Source of the DNA: Burkholderiales bacterium 70-64
GTDB taxonomy: Bacteria; Pseudomonadota; Gammaproteobacteria; Burkholderiales; Burkholderiaceae_E
Direction of reading: 5' to 3'
NCBI GenBank assembly: GCA_001898645.1
Contig: MKUQ01000016.1
Span: 306,928 to 370,927 of the forward strand
DNA length: 64,000 nucleotides
Of this stretch, positions 54,493 to 63,438 are shown in pieces. The notes below the pieces were generated by a model, which did not search any database, was not told the origin of the DNA, and worked only from the letters and a program-made list of their open reading frames with translations. How positions within the stretch are numbered: the stretch's first letter is position 1; every line of letters begins with the position of its first letter. Both the position numbers and the translations under genes were made by a program.

Positions 54493-55344
54493 ATGCGCTG
54501 GCAAGGGGAAAGGGAAAGCTCCAACGTCGAGGATCGCCGCGGCGGCGGCCTGCCGGGGGGACGCACCGGCGTCGGGCTGGGCACGATCGTCATCGCCTTC
54601 GTGGCTGCCTGGTTCTTCGGCGTCGATCCGCGCATGGTGCTGGGGCTGCTCGACGAGGGCGGCCCGGCGCCGGTGCAGACGCAGCAGGGGCCCGCGCCGG
54701 CTCCCACCGACGAGATGGGCCGCTTCGTCTCGGTCGTGCTCGCCAGCACCGAGGACACCTGGCAGCAGGTCTTCACGCAGGCCGGCCGGCAGTACCGTCC
54801 GCCGACGCTGGTGCTCTACAGCGACCGCATCGGCACCGCCTGCGGCTTGGGCGCGGCCGCGGCAGGCCCCTTCTACTGTCCGGGCGACCAGAAGCTGTAC
54901 ATCGACCTGAGCTTCTTCGAGCTGATGCGCCAGCGCCTGGGCGCCGGGGGCGACTTCGCCTATGCCTACGTGGTGGCGCACGAGGTCGGCCACCACGTGC
55001 AGAACCTGCTCGGCACCATGCGGCAGGTGCAAAGCGCACGCGAGCGCGCCGGCGAGCGGCAGGCCAATGCGCTGTCGGTGCGTCTCGAGCTGCAGGCCGA
55101 CTGCTACGCCGGCGTGTGGGCCAGCCGCTCGCAGCAGGCGCGCCGGTGGCTCGAGCAGGGCGACATCGAGGAAGGCATCGGCGCGGCGGCGGCGGTCGGC
55201 GACGACCGGCTGCAAAAGCAGATGCAGGGCGTGGTCGTGCCCGAGAGCTTCACGCACGGCAGCTCTGCGCAGCGCGTGCACTGGTTCCGCACCGGCATGG
55301 AGAGCGGCCAGCCGGCGAGCTGCGACACCTTCTCGGCGCCGTGA
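54493..55344 (+). CDS. Neutral zinc metallopeptidase, YpfJ family
   Basis: 283 residues. Cytoplasmic N-terminus with an Arg/Gly-rich stretch, one membrane helix near residues 28-43 (VGLGTIVIAFVAAWFF), then a periplasmic domain. Zinc site HEVGHH (163-168), third ligand probably in LELQADCYAGVWA, and conserved FYCPGDQKLYIDLSFF. Family members are membrane-anchored putative peptidases; substrates are unknown. The start ATG lies 59 bp after the FAD oxidoreductase stop. It is convergent with the TctC-type gene. Confidence 0.88.
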   Translation: MRWQGERESSNVEDRRGGGLPGGRTGVGLGTIVIAFVAAWFFGVDPRMVLGLLDEGGPAPVQTQQGPAPAPTDEMGRFVSVVLASTEDTWQQVFTQAGRQYRPPTLVLYSDRIGTACGLGAAAAGPFYCPGDQKLYIDLSFFELMRQRLGAGGDFAYAYVVAHEVGHHVQNLLGTMRQVQSARERAGERQANALSVRLELQADCYAGVWASRSQQARRWLEQGDIEEGIGAAAAVGDDRLQKQMQGVVVPESFTHGSSAQRVHWFRTGMESGQPASCDTFSAP

Positions 55345-55384
55345 CGCCGGCGCACGGGCGGGCGCCGCGGCCCCGCTCCGGGCC

Positions 55385-56371
55385 CTATTCGTTCATGGTG
55401 AAGCCCGACTCGCGCACGATCGGCGCCCAGCGTTCGCGCTCGACGCGGATGCGCTCGGCGAACGCCGCCGGGGCCATCGGCGCCGCATCGACGTTGAGCG
55501 CCGCGAAACGCTCGAGCACCTCCGGATCGCGCAACACGCGACGCAGGGCCTGGTTGAGCGAGGCCACGGTTTCCGGCGCCGTCTTCGCCGGCATCAGCAT
55601 GCCGTACCATTCCTGCACCGACACCGACTTCAGGCCGGCCTCCTCGAAGGTCGGCGCATCCGGGGTCAGCGCGGCGCGCGCCGTGCCCGAGGTCGCCAGC
55701 ACGCGCAGCCGCCCGCCGGCCAGGTAGGGAGCCACGTCGGCGAGGGTGCCGACGTAGGCCGGGATCTGCCCGCCGAGCAGGTCCTGCACCGCCGGCGCGG
55801 CGCCCTTGTAGCCGACATGGAGGAGATCGATGCCGGCGGCCTTGGCGAACATCAGGCCGACGAAGTGCGGGGAAGCACCGGTGGCGGGCGAGCCGTAGAC
55901 CGCACGCTGCGGGTTCGCCTTGCACCAGTCGATGAACTGCGCGAGCGTGCGCACCGGCGTCATCGGGCCGGCGACGAGCGCGAAATCGAAGGTACAGACC
56001 GGGCTCACCGGCGCCAGGTCGCGCAGCGCATCGTAGGGCAGCGAACGGTAGATGTGCGGGTACAGGGTCAGGATCGTTCCCGGCGTCTGCAGGACGACCG
56101 TGCCGTCGGCCGTGCCGTGGCGCACCGCTTCCACGCCGATGCGCCCGCCCGCCCCGGCCTTGTTCTCCACGATCAGGGCGTCGGCATACTGGCCGCGCAG
56201 CTTGTCGGCCAGCAGGCGGGCGATCGCATCGTTGCTTCCGCCGGGCGGAAAGCCGACCACGATCCGCGCCGAGCGCAGGGCCGGCTGGGCGGCCAGCGGC
56301 GGCGTCCAGGCTGCCGAGGCCCCCGCGACCGATGCGCCGAGCGCGCCGAGGAATCCACGACGTGTGACCAT
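55385..56371 (-). CDS. Bug/TctC-family tripartite tricarboxylate-type periplasmic binding protein
   Basis: 328 residues with a twin-arginine signal (TRRGFLGALG) and AGGAGG before ATG 56371. The mature part starts IRIVVGFPPGGSNDAIAR-like (here ARIVVGFPPGGSNDAIAR), the family signature, then VENKAGAGGRIGVEAV, YGSPATGASPHFVGLMF and APTFEEAGLKSVSVQEW. Bug proteins are extremely numerous in Burkholderiales and bind carboxylates or amides. No TctA/TctB membrane subunits are adjacent, so it is an orphan receptor, probably serving the neighbouring ThDP enzyme pathway or signalling. It follows that gene by 20 bp. Confidence 0.93.
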   Translation of the reverse strand: MVTRRGFLGALGASVAGASAAWTPPLAAQPALRSARIVVGFPPGGSNDAIARLLADKLRGQYADALIVENKAGAGGRIGVEAVRHGTADGTVVLQTPGTILTLYPHIYRSLPYDALRDLAPVSPVCTFDFALVAGPMTPVRTLAQFIDWCKANPQRAVYGSPATGASPHFVGLMFAKAAGIDLLHVGYKGAAPAVQDLLGGQIPAYVGTLADVAPYLAGGRLRVLATSGTARAALTPDAPTFEEAGLKSVSVQEWYGMLMPAKTAPETVASLNQALRRVLRDPEVLERFAALNVDAAPMAPAAFAERIRVERERWAPIVRESGFTMNE

Positions 56372-56391
56372 GCGCAATGCCCTCCTGAAGA

Positions 56392-58053
56392 TCAGTAGTA
56401 CGCCGACGGTGCGACGCGCACGTCGAGCAGCGCCGGCGCCCCGAGATTGAGCGCCCAGCGCAGCGCATCGGCGACCTGGTCGGCATCGCCGACGCTCAGC
56501 GCCGTCACGCCCAGCCCTTCGGCGAGGCTGCAGAAATCGATCTCGGGTCCGGCGATGGACGAGCCGGGGAAGCGCCCGGCATGCACCGCCGCTTCGCCGA
56601 ACTCGCCCAGCCCGCGCCGCACCGCCATGTAGCCGCCATTGTTGACGATCACGAAGACCACCGGCAGGCGCAGATGCGCCGCGCTCCACAGGGCCTGGAT
56701 GTTGAACAGCGCTCCGCCGTCGCCCACGAAGGCCACCACGCGCCGCTGCGGCAGCCCGAGCTGCACGCCGATGGCCGCCGGGATGCCCCAGCCCAGGCCT
56801 CCGCCCGAGGTGCCGAAATACAGCCGCGGCGGCGAGAGCGGGAAGCGCCGCTGCAGCAGCCCCTTGGAGAGCACCGATTCGTCCACGACCACCGCGTCGC
56901 GCGGCAGCACCGCATGCATGGCGGCGAGCAGCCGTTCGGGCTGCATCGCCCCGGCCGCCGCGATCGGCCGCATCGCACTGCCGGCCGGTGCCGGCCCGAT
57001 GCCGCGGCGCGCACGCGCCGCACGCGCGGCCATCGCTTCCGCTGCGGGCAACGGCTCGCAGTCGAGCAACGCATGCAGGTCGCGGATCGCCGCCTCCACG
57101 CTGCCGAGCACCGCCAGCTCGACCGGGTAGATCTTGCCCAGCTCGCCGGCATCGGCGCCGATCTGCATGAACCGCACGCCCGGCCGCAGGTAGGGCTCGG
57201 ACGGATACGAATACTCCATGAACGCGCGCGCGCCGATCGCGACGACCAGGTCGGCATCGCGCGCGAGCGGGTGCCCCGGCACGAAATTGCCGTGATACAG
57301 CGCGTGATCGGTCGGATAGTTCAGTGCGCTGATGGTGAACACTTCCTCGCCGAGCACCGGCACGCACAGGGCCTCGGCCAGCTCGACCAGCAGCGGCAGC
57401 GCGCCGCCCGCGCCCACCTCGTTGCCCGCGATCAGCAGCGGCCGCTGCGCGCGCGCCAGCGCGCGGAACACGGTGCGCAGCTCCTCGGGGTGCGCGCGCA
57501 TCGTCACGGCGGCGGCCCGCCGCACGTGCACGCCGACCGCCTCGGGCGCGAGCTCGGCAGCCATGTAGTTCTCGGGCACGGCAATGTAGACCGGCCCCGG
57601 GGTGGGCGCCCGCGTCACCTTCAGCGCGCGCTGCACCAGCTCGGGCAGCTTCTCCGGCCGCGTGACCCGCCACGCCTCCTTGGTCACCTGGCGCACCAGC
57701 CCGGGCAGGTCGGGCACCTCGCAGAAGCAGTCGCGCCCACCCAGGCGATCGTCCTTGTCCCCGGCGATGACCAGCAGCGGCGAACGGTCGCTGCGCAGGT
57801 TGATGAGGTTGGTCAGCGCATTGGCGGTGCCCACGGAGGTGTGGACCATCACCACCCCGACCGAGCGGGTCGCGCGGCCGAAGCCGTCGGCCATCGCCGT
57901 GGCGACACCCTCGTTCAGGCACAGGTGGAATTCCATGCCCTCGGAAACGGTCGCGTCGAGCAGCGCCAGCTCGGTGGTTCCGGGGTTGCCGAAGATCCGC
58001 CCGATGCCGTTCGCCTTGAGGACCGCGATGGTTTCCTTCGCCGCCGTCGTCAC
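56392..58053 (-). CDS. Thiamine-diphosphate-dependent enzyme (acetolactate synthase/benzoylformate decarboxylase-like)
   Basis: 553 residues from GTG 58053 (GGGAG nine bases upstream). N-terminal ThDP-binding domain with RIFGNPGTTELALLDA and catalytic Glu48 (LNEGVATAMADGFGRAT, key part NEGVATAMADG); central domain with LLIAGNEVGAGGAL; C-terminal ThDP motif VGDGGALFNIQALWSA ending in VIVNNGGY. Carboligase and 2-ketoacid decarboxylase members share this fold, and the exact substrate cannot be read. No small acetolactate-synthase subunit is adjacent, so a catabolic decarboxylase or carboligase is likelier than valine synthesis. Co-directional with the Bug protein and divergent from an AraC regulator. 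Confidence 0.87.
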   Translation of the reverse strand: MTTAAKETIAVLKANGIGRIFGNPGTTELALLDATVSEGMEFHLCLNEGVATAMADGFGRATRSVGVVMVHTSVGTANALTNLINLRSDRSPLLVIAGDKDDRLGGRDCFCEVPDLPGLVRQVTKEAWRVTRPEKLPELVQRALKVTRAPTPGPVYIAVPENYMAAELAPEAVGVHVRRAAAVTMRAHPEELRTVFRALARAQRPLLIAGNEVGAGGALPLLVELAEALCVPVLGEEVFTISALNYPTDHALYHGNFVPGHPLARDADLVVAIGARAFMEYSYPSEPYLRPGVRFMQIGADAGELGKIYPVELAVLGSVEAAIRDLHALLDCEPLPAAEAMAARAARARRGIGPAPAGSAMRPIAAAGAMQPERLLAAMHAVLPRDAVVVDESVLSKGLLQRRFPLSPPRLYFGTSGGGLGWGIPAAIGVQLGLPQRRVVAFVGDGGALFNIQALWSAAHLRLPVVFVIVNNGGYMAVRRGLGEFGEAAVHAGRFPGSSIAGPEIDFCSLAEGLGVTALSVGDADQVADALRWALNLGAPALLDVRVAPSAYY

Positions 58054-58148
58054 GCCGGAAGACTCCCTTCGATGTCCGGTCGATGTTAGAGTCGACGCAC
58101 GTGCCGGCGCTATCCGCATTGCGCCGCACCTGTCCCGATTGCGACGCC

Positions 58149-59138
58149 ATGGGAACGATCGACTCAGCGCTGGCCGGCTTCGAGCGCTTTCGCACCTCCG
58201 ACATCGACGAGGCGCGGCACGAGGTCGAGCGCCTGCTCTCGCCGCACGGCGTCACGCCGCGCCGGCGCGCGGCGCGCTTCGACGTGTGCTATCGCAGCGT
58301 GAACCTGGTCGACACGACCATCATCCACGCGCGCTACGGCGCGGCGGTGCGCATCGATCCGGGCGCGCTGGAGAGCTTCTACCTCGTTGGCGTTCCGCTC
58401 GCGGGCACCTCGCGCGTCACCTGCGGCGACCGCCAGATCGTCTCGCACCCCGGCCTGGCCTCGGTGCAGTCATGCACCCGGCCGGTCGCCACCGAGTGGG
58501 ACGACGACTGCTGCAAGCTGTCGGTGAAAGTGCAGCGCGCCGCGCTCGAGCGCTGCCTCGCGGAGCTGCTCGGCTACCCGGTGAAGCAGCCGGTGGTGTT
58601 CGAGGCGGGGCTCGATCTCACGCAGGGGAGCGGCGCCAGCTGGCGGCGGCTCGTCGCGTTCCTGCTCGAGGAGCTGACGCCGGAATCGATCTACCTGTCG
58701 TCGACGGCCGCGCGGCGCTCGCTCGACCGCACGCTGATCTCGTCGCTGCTCTATGCGCAGCGGCACACCTACTCGGATGCGCTGCTGGCCGAGGCGCGGC
58801 CGGCGGCGCCCGCGTACGTGCGGCGCGCCGAGGAGATCATCGCGGCCGATCCGTCGTGCGCCTGCACCCTGGGCGAGCTGGCCGCACGCGCCGGCACCAG
58901 CGTGCGCAGCCTGCAGGCCGGCTTTCGCCGCCACCGCGGGATGACGCCGGTGGAATTCGTGCGCATGCAGCGGCTGGCGCGCGCCCGCGAGGCGCTGCTC
59001 GCCGCCACGCCGGAAACGACGGTCACCGACGTGGCCCTGGCGGCCGGCTACGCCCACCTGGGACGCTTCGCCGGCGACTACAAGGCGCGCTACGGCGAAC
59101 CGCCGTCGACCACCCTGAGGCGCGCGGGCGGCCGATAG
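58149..59138 (+). CDS. AraC-family transcriptional regulator
   Basis: 329 residues from ATG 58149; an in-frame ATG at 58083 would extend it into the divergent promoter. The N-terminal ligand-binding region (AraC_binding_2-like) has SIDEARHEVERLLSPH-like DIDEARHEVERLLSPHGV and HARYGAAVRIDPGALESFYL. The C-terminal double HTH has LAARAGTSVRSLQAGFRRHRGMTPVEFVR (core SVRSLQAGFRRHRGMTP) and VTDVALAAGYAHLGRFAGDYK. It is divergent from the ThDP enzyme with 95 bp between, so it is its likely activator. The inducer is unknown. Confidence 0.9.
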   Translation: MGTIDSALAGFERFRTSDIDEARHEVERLLSPHGVTPRRRAARFDVCYRSVNLVDTTIIHARYGAAVRIDPGALESFYLVGVPLAGTSRVTCGDRQIVSHPGLASVQSCTRPVATEWDDDCCKLSVKVQRAALERCLAELLGYPVKQPVVFEAGLDLTQGSGASWRRLVAFLLEELTPESIYLSSTAARRSLDRTLISSLLYAQRHTYSDALLAEARPAAPAYVRRAEEIIAADPSCACTLGELAARAGTSVRSLQAGFRRHRGMTPVEFVRMQRLARAREALLAATPETTVTDVALAAGYAHLGRFAGDYKARYGEPPSTTLRRAGGR

Positions 59139-59181
59139 GCGGGCGGCCGGCGCCGCGGCCGCCTGTGCTACGCTGCGCCGC

Positions 59182-59586
59182 GTGCGCCCGTTCCGATCCA
59201 ACGCCCGTCTGTTCGCCCTCGTCGCGAGCCTCGCGATGATGGCTGCGGCGTTCGCGCCCACGCTCACGCGCCTGCTCGCCGATGCGCGCGGCCATGCGAT
59301 CGTCCTGGCGCAGCTCTGCACGGCCGATGTCGCCGCGCAGAAGGCGCCCGGCGCCGGAAGCGGGGAATCGGACCGGCCCGCCGATGGCGGGCCCTCGACC
59401 GCGGCGACGGGCGACTGCCCCTGGTGCACGCCGCACGCCTTCTCCTTCGCCCTGCCCCCCACGGCCACCGCAGACGCGGTGCCGTCACGAGGATCCGAGG
59501 GACCGCCGACGCGAGCCCTTTCGTCGCCGCGGCCGCTCTACGCCTGGATCGCGGCGACGCCGCGCGGTCCGCCCCGCATCTCCTGA
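59182..59586 (+). CDS. DUF2946-family small secreted/membrane protein
   Basis: 134 residues from GTG 59182. A basic start (RPFRSNARLF), one hydrophobic segment (ALVASLAMMAAAFAPTLTRL), then a Cys-containing centre (IVLAQLCTADVAA, GDCPWCTPHAFSF) and a Pro-rich end with LYAWIAATPRGPPRIS. This is the DUF2946 layout: short proteins with a CPxC-like motif (here CPWC), found next to TonB-dependent copper or other metal receptors. The function is unproven. It lies 228 bp before the TonB receptor and heads that cluster. Confidence 0.78.
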   Translation: MRPFRSNARLFALVASLAMMAAAFAPTLTRLLADARGHAIVLAQLCTADVAAQKAPGAGSGESDRPADGGPSTAATGDCPWCTPHAFSFALPPTATADAVPSRGSEGPPTRALSSPRPLYAWIAATPRGPPRIS

Positions 59587-59813
59587 CCCGGCACCGGCGC
59601 GGCTTGCCGCGGGGCTGCACCCCCGGCCGGCCGCTTCCTTCCCTCGTTCCAACCCGTCGCGACGCTCGCGCATCCCTCGCCTGAGGCGTGTCGATGCGCC
59701 CTGGCACCCCGACCCGGAGGTGCCGGTGTCGCGTCCGGACATCCCGAAGCCCGGCGCGCCGCATGCGCGCCGGAGCGGGTGGAACACACGGGCGCCGCCC
59801 GACAGGAACCGAC

Positions 59814-62063
59814 ATGCTTCGTTCTCGCGAATGCCGCGGGCACCCCCTTCTTCGCGCGGCGCGCCCGGCGCTGCCGCCACTCCCGCCCCGCCTTGCGTCC
59901 TTCTTCGCGCTCCCCTTCGCTTTCCTCCTCGCGCTCCTGCCCTCGCCGCAGGCGGCGGCCGAGGAGGGCCCCGGCCCGCAGCTGCCCGCGGTCACGGTCT
60001 CGGCCGGACGCGGCTCCGCGCTGCAGGACCTGGACGTGAGCACCACCGTGATCGACCGCGACGAGGTGCGTCAGGCGCCGCAGGCCACCACCGAGCAGCT
60101 GGTGAACCGCATCCCCGGCGTCTTCACGCTCAACCAGCCGGGCGGGCAGATGCATCCCACCGCGCAGGTGTTCAGCATCCGCGGCTTCGGCACCACCACC
60201 AATGTCAACACGCTGGTGATGGTCGACGGGGTGCCGGTCAACGATCCGTTCTTCCGCACCGTCGACTGGGGGCAGATCCCCAAGGAGTCGATCGAGCGCA
60301 TCGAGGTCATCCGCGGCGGCGGCGCGACCAGCCTGTGGGGCAACCTCGCGATGGGCGGCGTCGTCAACATCGTGACCCGCGAGCCGCAACCGGGCGAGCG
60401 GCGCGTCAGTGCGAGCTACGGCAGCTTCGACAGCTCGACCCTGGACGGTGCGGTCACGCTGCTGGCCAACGACCGGCTGCGCCTCGGCCTCGATGCGGGG
60501 CTCGCCTCGAGCGACGGCTACTGGCAGGTGCCCGCGCAGTTCCGCAATCCGTACATGGCGACCACCACCTCGCGCGCCGACAACCTTTCGCTCGGCGCCG
60601 TGTTCACGCCCTCGCCGGCCTCGAGGTACTACCTGAAAGCCATCGCGCACCGCAGCCAGGAGCACGGCCTGGTGTGGAGCATCGCCGGCAACGAGTGGCA
60701 CAACCACCGCATCGTCGCCGGCGGCACGACGCGGCTCGACGCGGGCGGCAGCGTGAATCTCGCCGCCTGGCTCGGCCGCGCCGGCATGGACACCACCAAT
60801 GCCGGGCAGACGCCCGCCTTCAGCATCTTCGCGCCGCAGGCCGGCGTGCCGTTCGTCTCGCAGGTGGAGCAGGCGCGCTACCGCAGCGCAGGCGGCTCGG
60901 CGTTCTACCAGCGCGACATCGGGACGCTGAAGGACCTGAAGATCGGCCTCGACCTGCGCACGATCAAGGCCGACGACACCCTCGACCTGTTCGGCCCCGC
61001 TGCGCAGACTGCGGCGATCGTGGCACGCGGCGAGCATCGCTTCGCGGGCGTCTTCGCGCAAGGCACCTGGCGCCCCGAGAAGACGCCCCTCGACGTCACC
61101 GTGGGCCTGAGGCAGGATTACTGGCAGGCCGCGAACGCCGGCGTCGAGGGCATCATCCTGAGCAGCGGCTCGCTGCTGTCGAATCCGCTCGCCGACACCC
61201 GCTATCACCGCTTCGACCCGCGGATCGGGTTGCGCTACTTCGCCACCCCCGAGCTGATCGTGCGCGCCGCGGCCTACCGCAACTTCGCGGCCCCGGGCAT
61301 GAACCAGATGTACCGCAGCTTCGTGAGCGGCACCAGCTACACCGCCACCAACCCGGACCTGGTGCCGCAGACCAATGTCGGCAAGGAGATCGGGCTCGAT
61401 TACGCCAGGGCCGGGCTCGACCTCTCCCTCACCCTGTTCGACAACGCGCTGGAGCATTTCATCGACTTCGCGCCGCTGTGCACCACTGCGGCCGCCTGCA
61501 ATCCGCTGATCGCCGGCACCGGGCTGGCCGCCAACAGCGTGACGCGCGTGAACCAGTACGTGAACGCCGGCAGCGCGGTGTTCCGCGGCGCCGAGGTGCT
61601 CGGGCGCTACCGGGCCGGCGACGCCCTGCAGTTCAGCGCGGGATTCACCCGCACCCAGGCCTACCTGACGAAGTCGGCCTACACCACGCCCGCAGCCACG
61701 CCGCCCGACCCGGTGAACAAGCAGATCGGGCAGGTGCCGAAGTGGATTGCCACGCTCGGCGCAACGTGGAAAGCGACACCGGCGCTCACCGTCGGCGCGC
61801 AGCTCAAATCGTTCCCGGCGTACTGGAACAACACCGCGCACACCCAGCGCAACGACGGCGCCACGCTGGTCGACGTCGGCGCCAGCTACCGCCTCGGCAA
61901 GACGGTGGAGCTGTGGGGCAGCATCCAGAACCTCTTCGACCGGCGCTACGACGACCAGGGCCTCACCTACACCACCATCGAGGGCTCGACGGTGAGCAGC
62001 AGCGGCATCCCGGCCCTCGGGATCCCGCGCTGGGTGACGGTCGGCGTGCGCACGTCGTTCTGA
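59814..62063 (+). CDS. TonB-dependent outer-membrane receptor
   Basis: 749 residues. Long signal region (hydrophobic LASFFALPFAFLLALLPSP, then AAAEEG), TonB-box-like LPAVTVSAGRG, plug domain (LVNRIPGVFTLNQPGGQ, FSIRGFGTTTNVNTLVMVDG, ESIERIEVIRGGGATSLWGN, GGVVNIVT), then a 22-strand barrel ending in the BAM signal TVGVRTSF with a C-terminal Phe. The ligand is not known; neighbours (DUF2946, His/Cys-rich Asp-box protein, thioredoxin-like) suggest copper or another thiophilic metal. ACAGGAACC precedes ATG 59814. No Fur or Zur box was recognised in the 227 bp upstream. Confidence 0.93.
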   Translation: MLRSRECRGHPLLRAARPALPPLPPRLASFFALPFAFLLALLPSPQAAAEEGPGPQLPAVTVSAGRGSALQDLDVSTTVIDRDEVRQAPQATTEQLVNRIPGVFTLNQPGGQMHPTAQVFSIRGFGTTTNVNTLVMVDGVPVNDPFFRTVDWGQIPKESIERIEVIRGGGATSLWGNLAMGGVVNIVTREPQPGERRVSASYGSFDSSTLDGAVTLLANDRLRLGLDAGLASSDGYWQVPAQFRNPYMATTTSRADNLSLGAVFTPSPASRYYLKAIAHRSQEHGLVWSIAGNEWHNHRIVAGGTTRLDAGGSVNLAAWLGRAGMDTTNAGQTPAFSIFAPQAGVPFVSQVEQARYRSAGGSAFYQRDIGTLKDLKIGLDLRTIKADDTLDLFGPAAQTAAIVARGEHRFAGVFAQGTWRPEKTPLDVTVGLRQDYWQAANAGVEGIILSSGSLLSNPLADTRYHRFDPRIGLRYFATPELIVRAAAYRNFAAPGMNQMYRSFVSGTSYTATNPDLVPQTNVGKEIGLDYARAGLDLSLTLFDNALEHFIDFAPLCTTAAACNPLIAGTGLAANSVTRVNQYVNAGSAVFRGAEVLGRYRAGDALQFSAGFTRTQAYLTKSAYTTPAATPPDPVNKQIGQVPKWIATLGATWKATPALTVGAQLKSFPAYWNNTAHTQRNDGATLVDVGASYRLGKTVELWGSIQNLFDRRYDDQGLTYTTIEGSTVSSSGIPALGIPRWVTVGVRTSF

Positions 62064-62118
62064 GGGACGAGCGCATGCATCCGCCGCGCGTTCCGAGATC
62101 GCCGCAAGGAGGCGCTTC

Positions 62119-63438
62119 ATGATGCACCCGGTCCGTGCTCCCGGCACGGCGTCGCGCGTCCGGCGCGCGCTCGTCCTCGCCCTCCCCTCGGCCGCGCTCG
62201 CTGCCGCCGCGACGCCGCGGGCCCGCGCCCACGAGCACGAGCACGAGCACGAAGGCGGCCACGGCGCCGCGGCACGTGCCGGCGGCGCGCCGGGAACGGC
62301 CTATGCCGCGCTGTCGCCGCTGCGCTGCGCGGACGCCTCGCTCGCCTGCGCCAGCGCGGCCACCCCGGCGTGGGCGCCCGACGGATCGCTGTGGCTGGCA
62401 TGGGTGGCCGGCGGAGCGGTGTCGGTGGCGCGCTCGCGCGACGCCGGCGCGACCTTCGCGGCCCCGGTGGTGATCGGGCGCCACGGCGCCTACGCCGACG
62501 TCGGCCCGGACGCGCGGCCGCAGATCGCGGTCGGCGCCGACGGCCGCATCGCGGTGGTCTACGACGTCTTCAAGGACGAATCGTGGAACGCCCGCGTGCT
62601 GGCCGCGACCTCGAGCGACGGCGGCGCCACCTTCTCCGCCCCCCGCGCTGTCTCCGACGATCCGGCCAGCCAGCGCTTCCCCGCCATCGTGCAGGCCGGC
62701 GACGGCGCGCTGTTCGTCGCCTGGGTCGACAAGCGCCGGGTCGCCGCGGCGGCCCGGCGGGGGCATCGGCAGCCCGGCGCCTCGATCGCCTACGCGAGGT
62801 CGGACGACATGGGCGGCACCTTCTCCGCCTCGCGCATCGCCTATCCGCAGAGCTGCGAATGCTGCCGCATCGGCCTCGCCGTGGACGCGTCGCGTCAACC
62901 GGTGCTGCTGTTCCGGGCGATCTTCGGTCGCAACGTGCGCGATCACGGCGTGGTCGCCTTCGGGGCGCGCGGGTCGCCGGGACCGCTGCACCGCGTCGCC
63001 GACGACCACTGGGCCATCGACGCCTGCCCCCATCACGGGCCCGCGCTGGCGATCGCCGCCGACGGCAGCTACCACGCGGTCTGGTTCACCCAGGGAAGCG
63101 CGCGCAGCGGCGTCTTCTACGCGTGTTCGCGCGACGGCGGCAGGACCTTCTCTGCGCCGATGCACCTGGGCAGCCCGGCGCGGCGCATCTCGCGCCCGTA
63201 CGTGCTCGCCGAGGGCACGCGCGTCTGGCTGGCCTGGAAGGAGTTCGACGGCGAGCTCGCCACCGTGCACGCGCAGGTCTCGACCGACACCGGCGCCCGC
63301 TGGTCGACGCCGCGCGAGGTGGCGCGAACCGGAGGCTATTCCGACCATCCGCTGCTCACCGCCCATGCCGGCAAGTCCTACCTTTCCTGGCAGACCCAGG
63401 CGGAAGGGTATCGCCTGCTTCCCCTGGAGGAACGATGA
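62119..63438 (+). CDS. Secreted Asp-box (BNR/sialidase-like) protein with His-rich and Cys-rich motifs
   Basis: 439 residues; AAGGAGGCGCTTC precedes ATG 62119. Signal peptide rich in Arg then Ala (RRALVLALPSAALAAAA). The mature N-terminus is HEHEHEHEGGHG, a metal-binding-like run. The rest is a six-bladed propeller with at least five Asp boxes (SRDAGATF, SSDGGATF, SDDMGGTF, SRDGGRTF, STDTGARW). Two Cys/His groups stand out: PQSCECCRIG and DACPHHGP. The full catalytic Arg triad of sialidases is not apparent, so a structural or metal-binding role is likelier than glycan cleavage. Its stop overlaps the thioredoxin-like gene start as ATGA. Confidence 0.82.
   Translation: MMHPVRAPGTASRVRRALVLALPSAALAAAATPRARAHEHEHEHEGGHGAAARAGGAPGTAYAALSPLRCADASLACASAATPAWAPDGSLWLAWVAGGAVSVARSRDAGATFAAPVVIGRHGAYADVGPDARPQIAVGADGRIAVVYDVFKDESWNARVLAATSSDGGATFSAPRAVSDDPASQRFPAIVQAGDGALFVAWVDKRRVAAAARRGHRQPGASIAYARSDDMGGTFSASRIAYPQSCECCRIGLAVDASRQPVLLFRAIFGRNVRDHGVVAFGARGSPGPLHRVADDHWAIDACPHHGPALAIAADGSYHAVWFTQGSARSGVFYACSRDGGRTFSAPMHLGSPARRISRPYVLAEGTRVWLAWKEFDGELATVHAQVSTDTGARWSTPREVARTGGYSDHPLLTAHAGKSYLSWQTQAEGYRLLPLEER

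Noticed and set aside
56392..58053. Acetolactate synthase large subunit (ilvB/ilvI)
   Set aside because: No regulatory subunit gene or ilvC nearby; context is a Bug receptor and an AraC regulator, so only the ThDP family is claimed.
59587..59813. Cobalamin riboswitch upstream of the TonB receptor
   Set aside because: No B12-box-like core or matching stems could be found; only short G+C-rich hairpins typical of the base composition.
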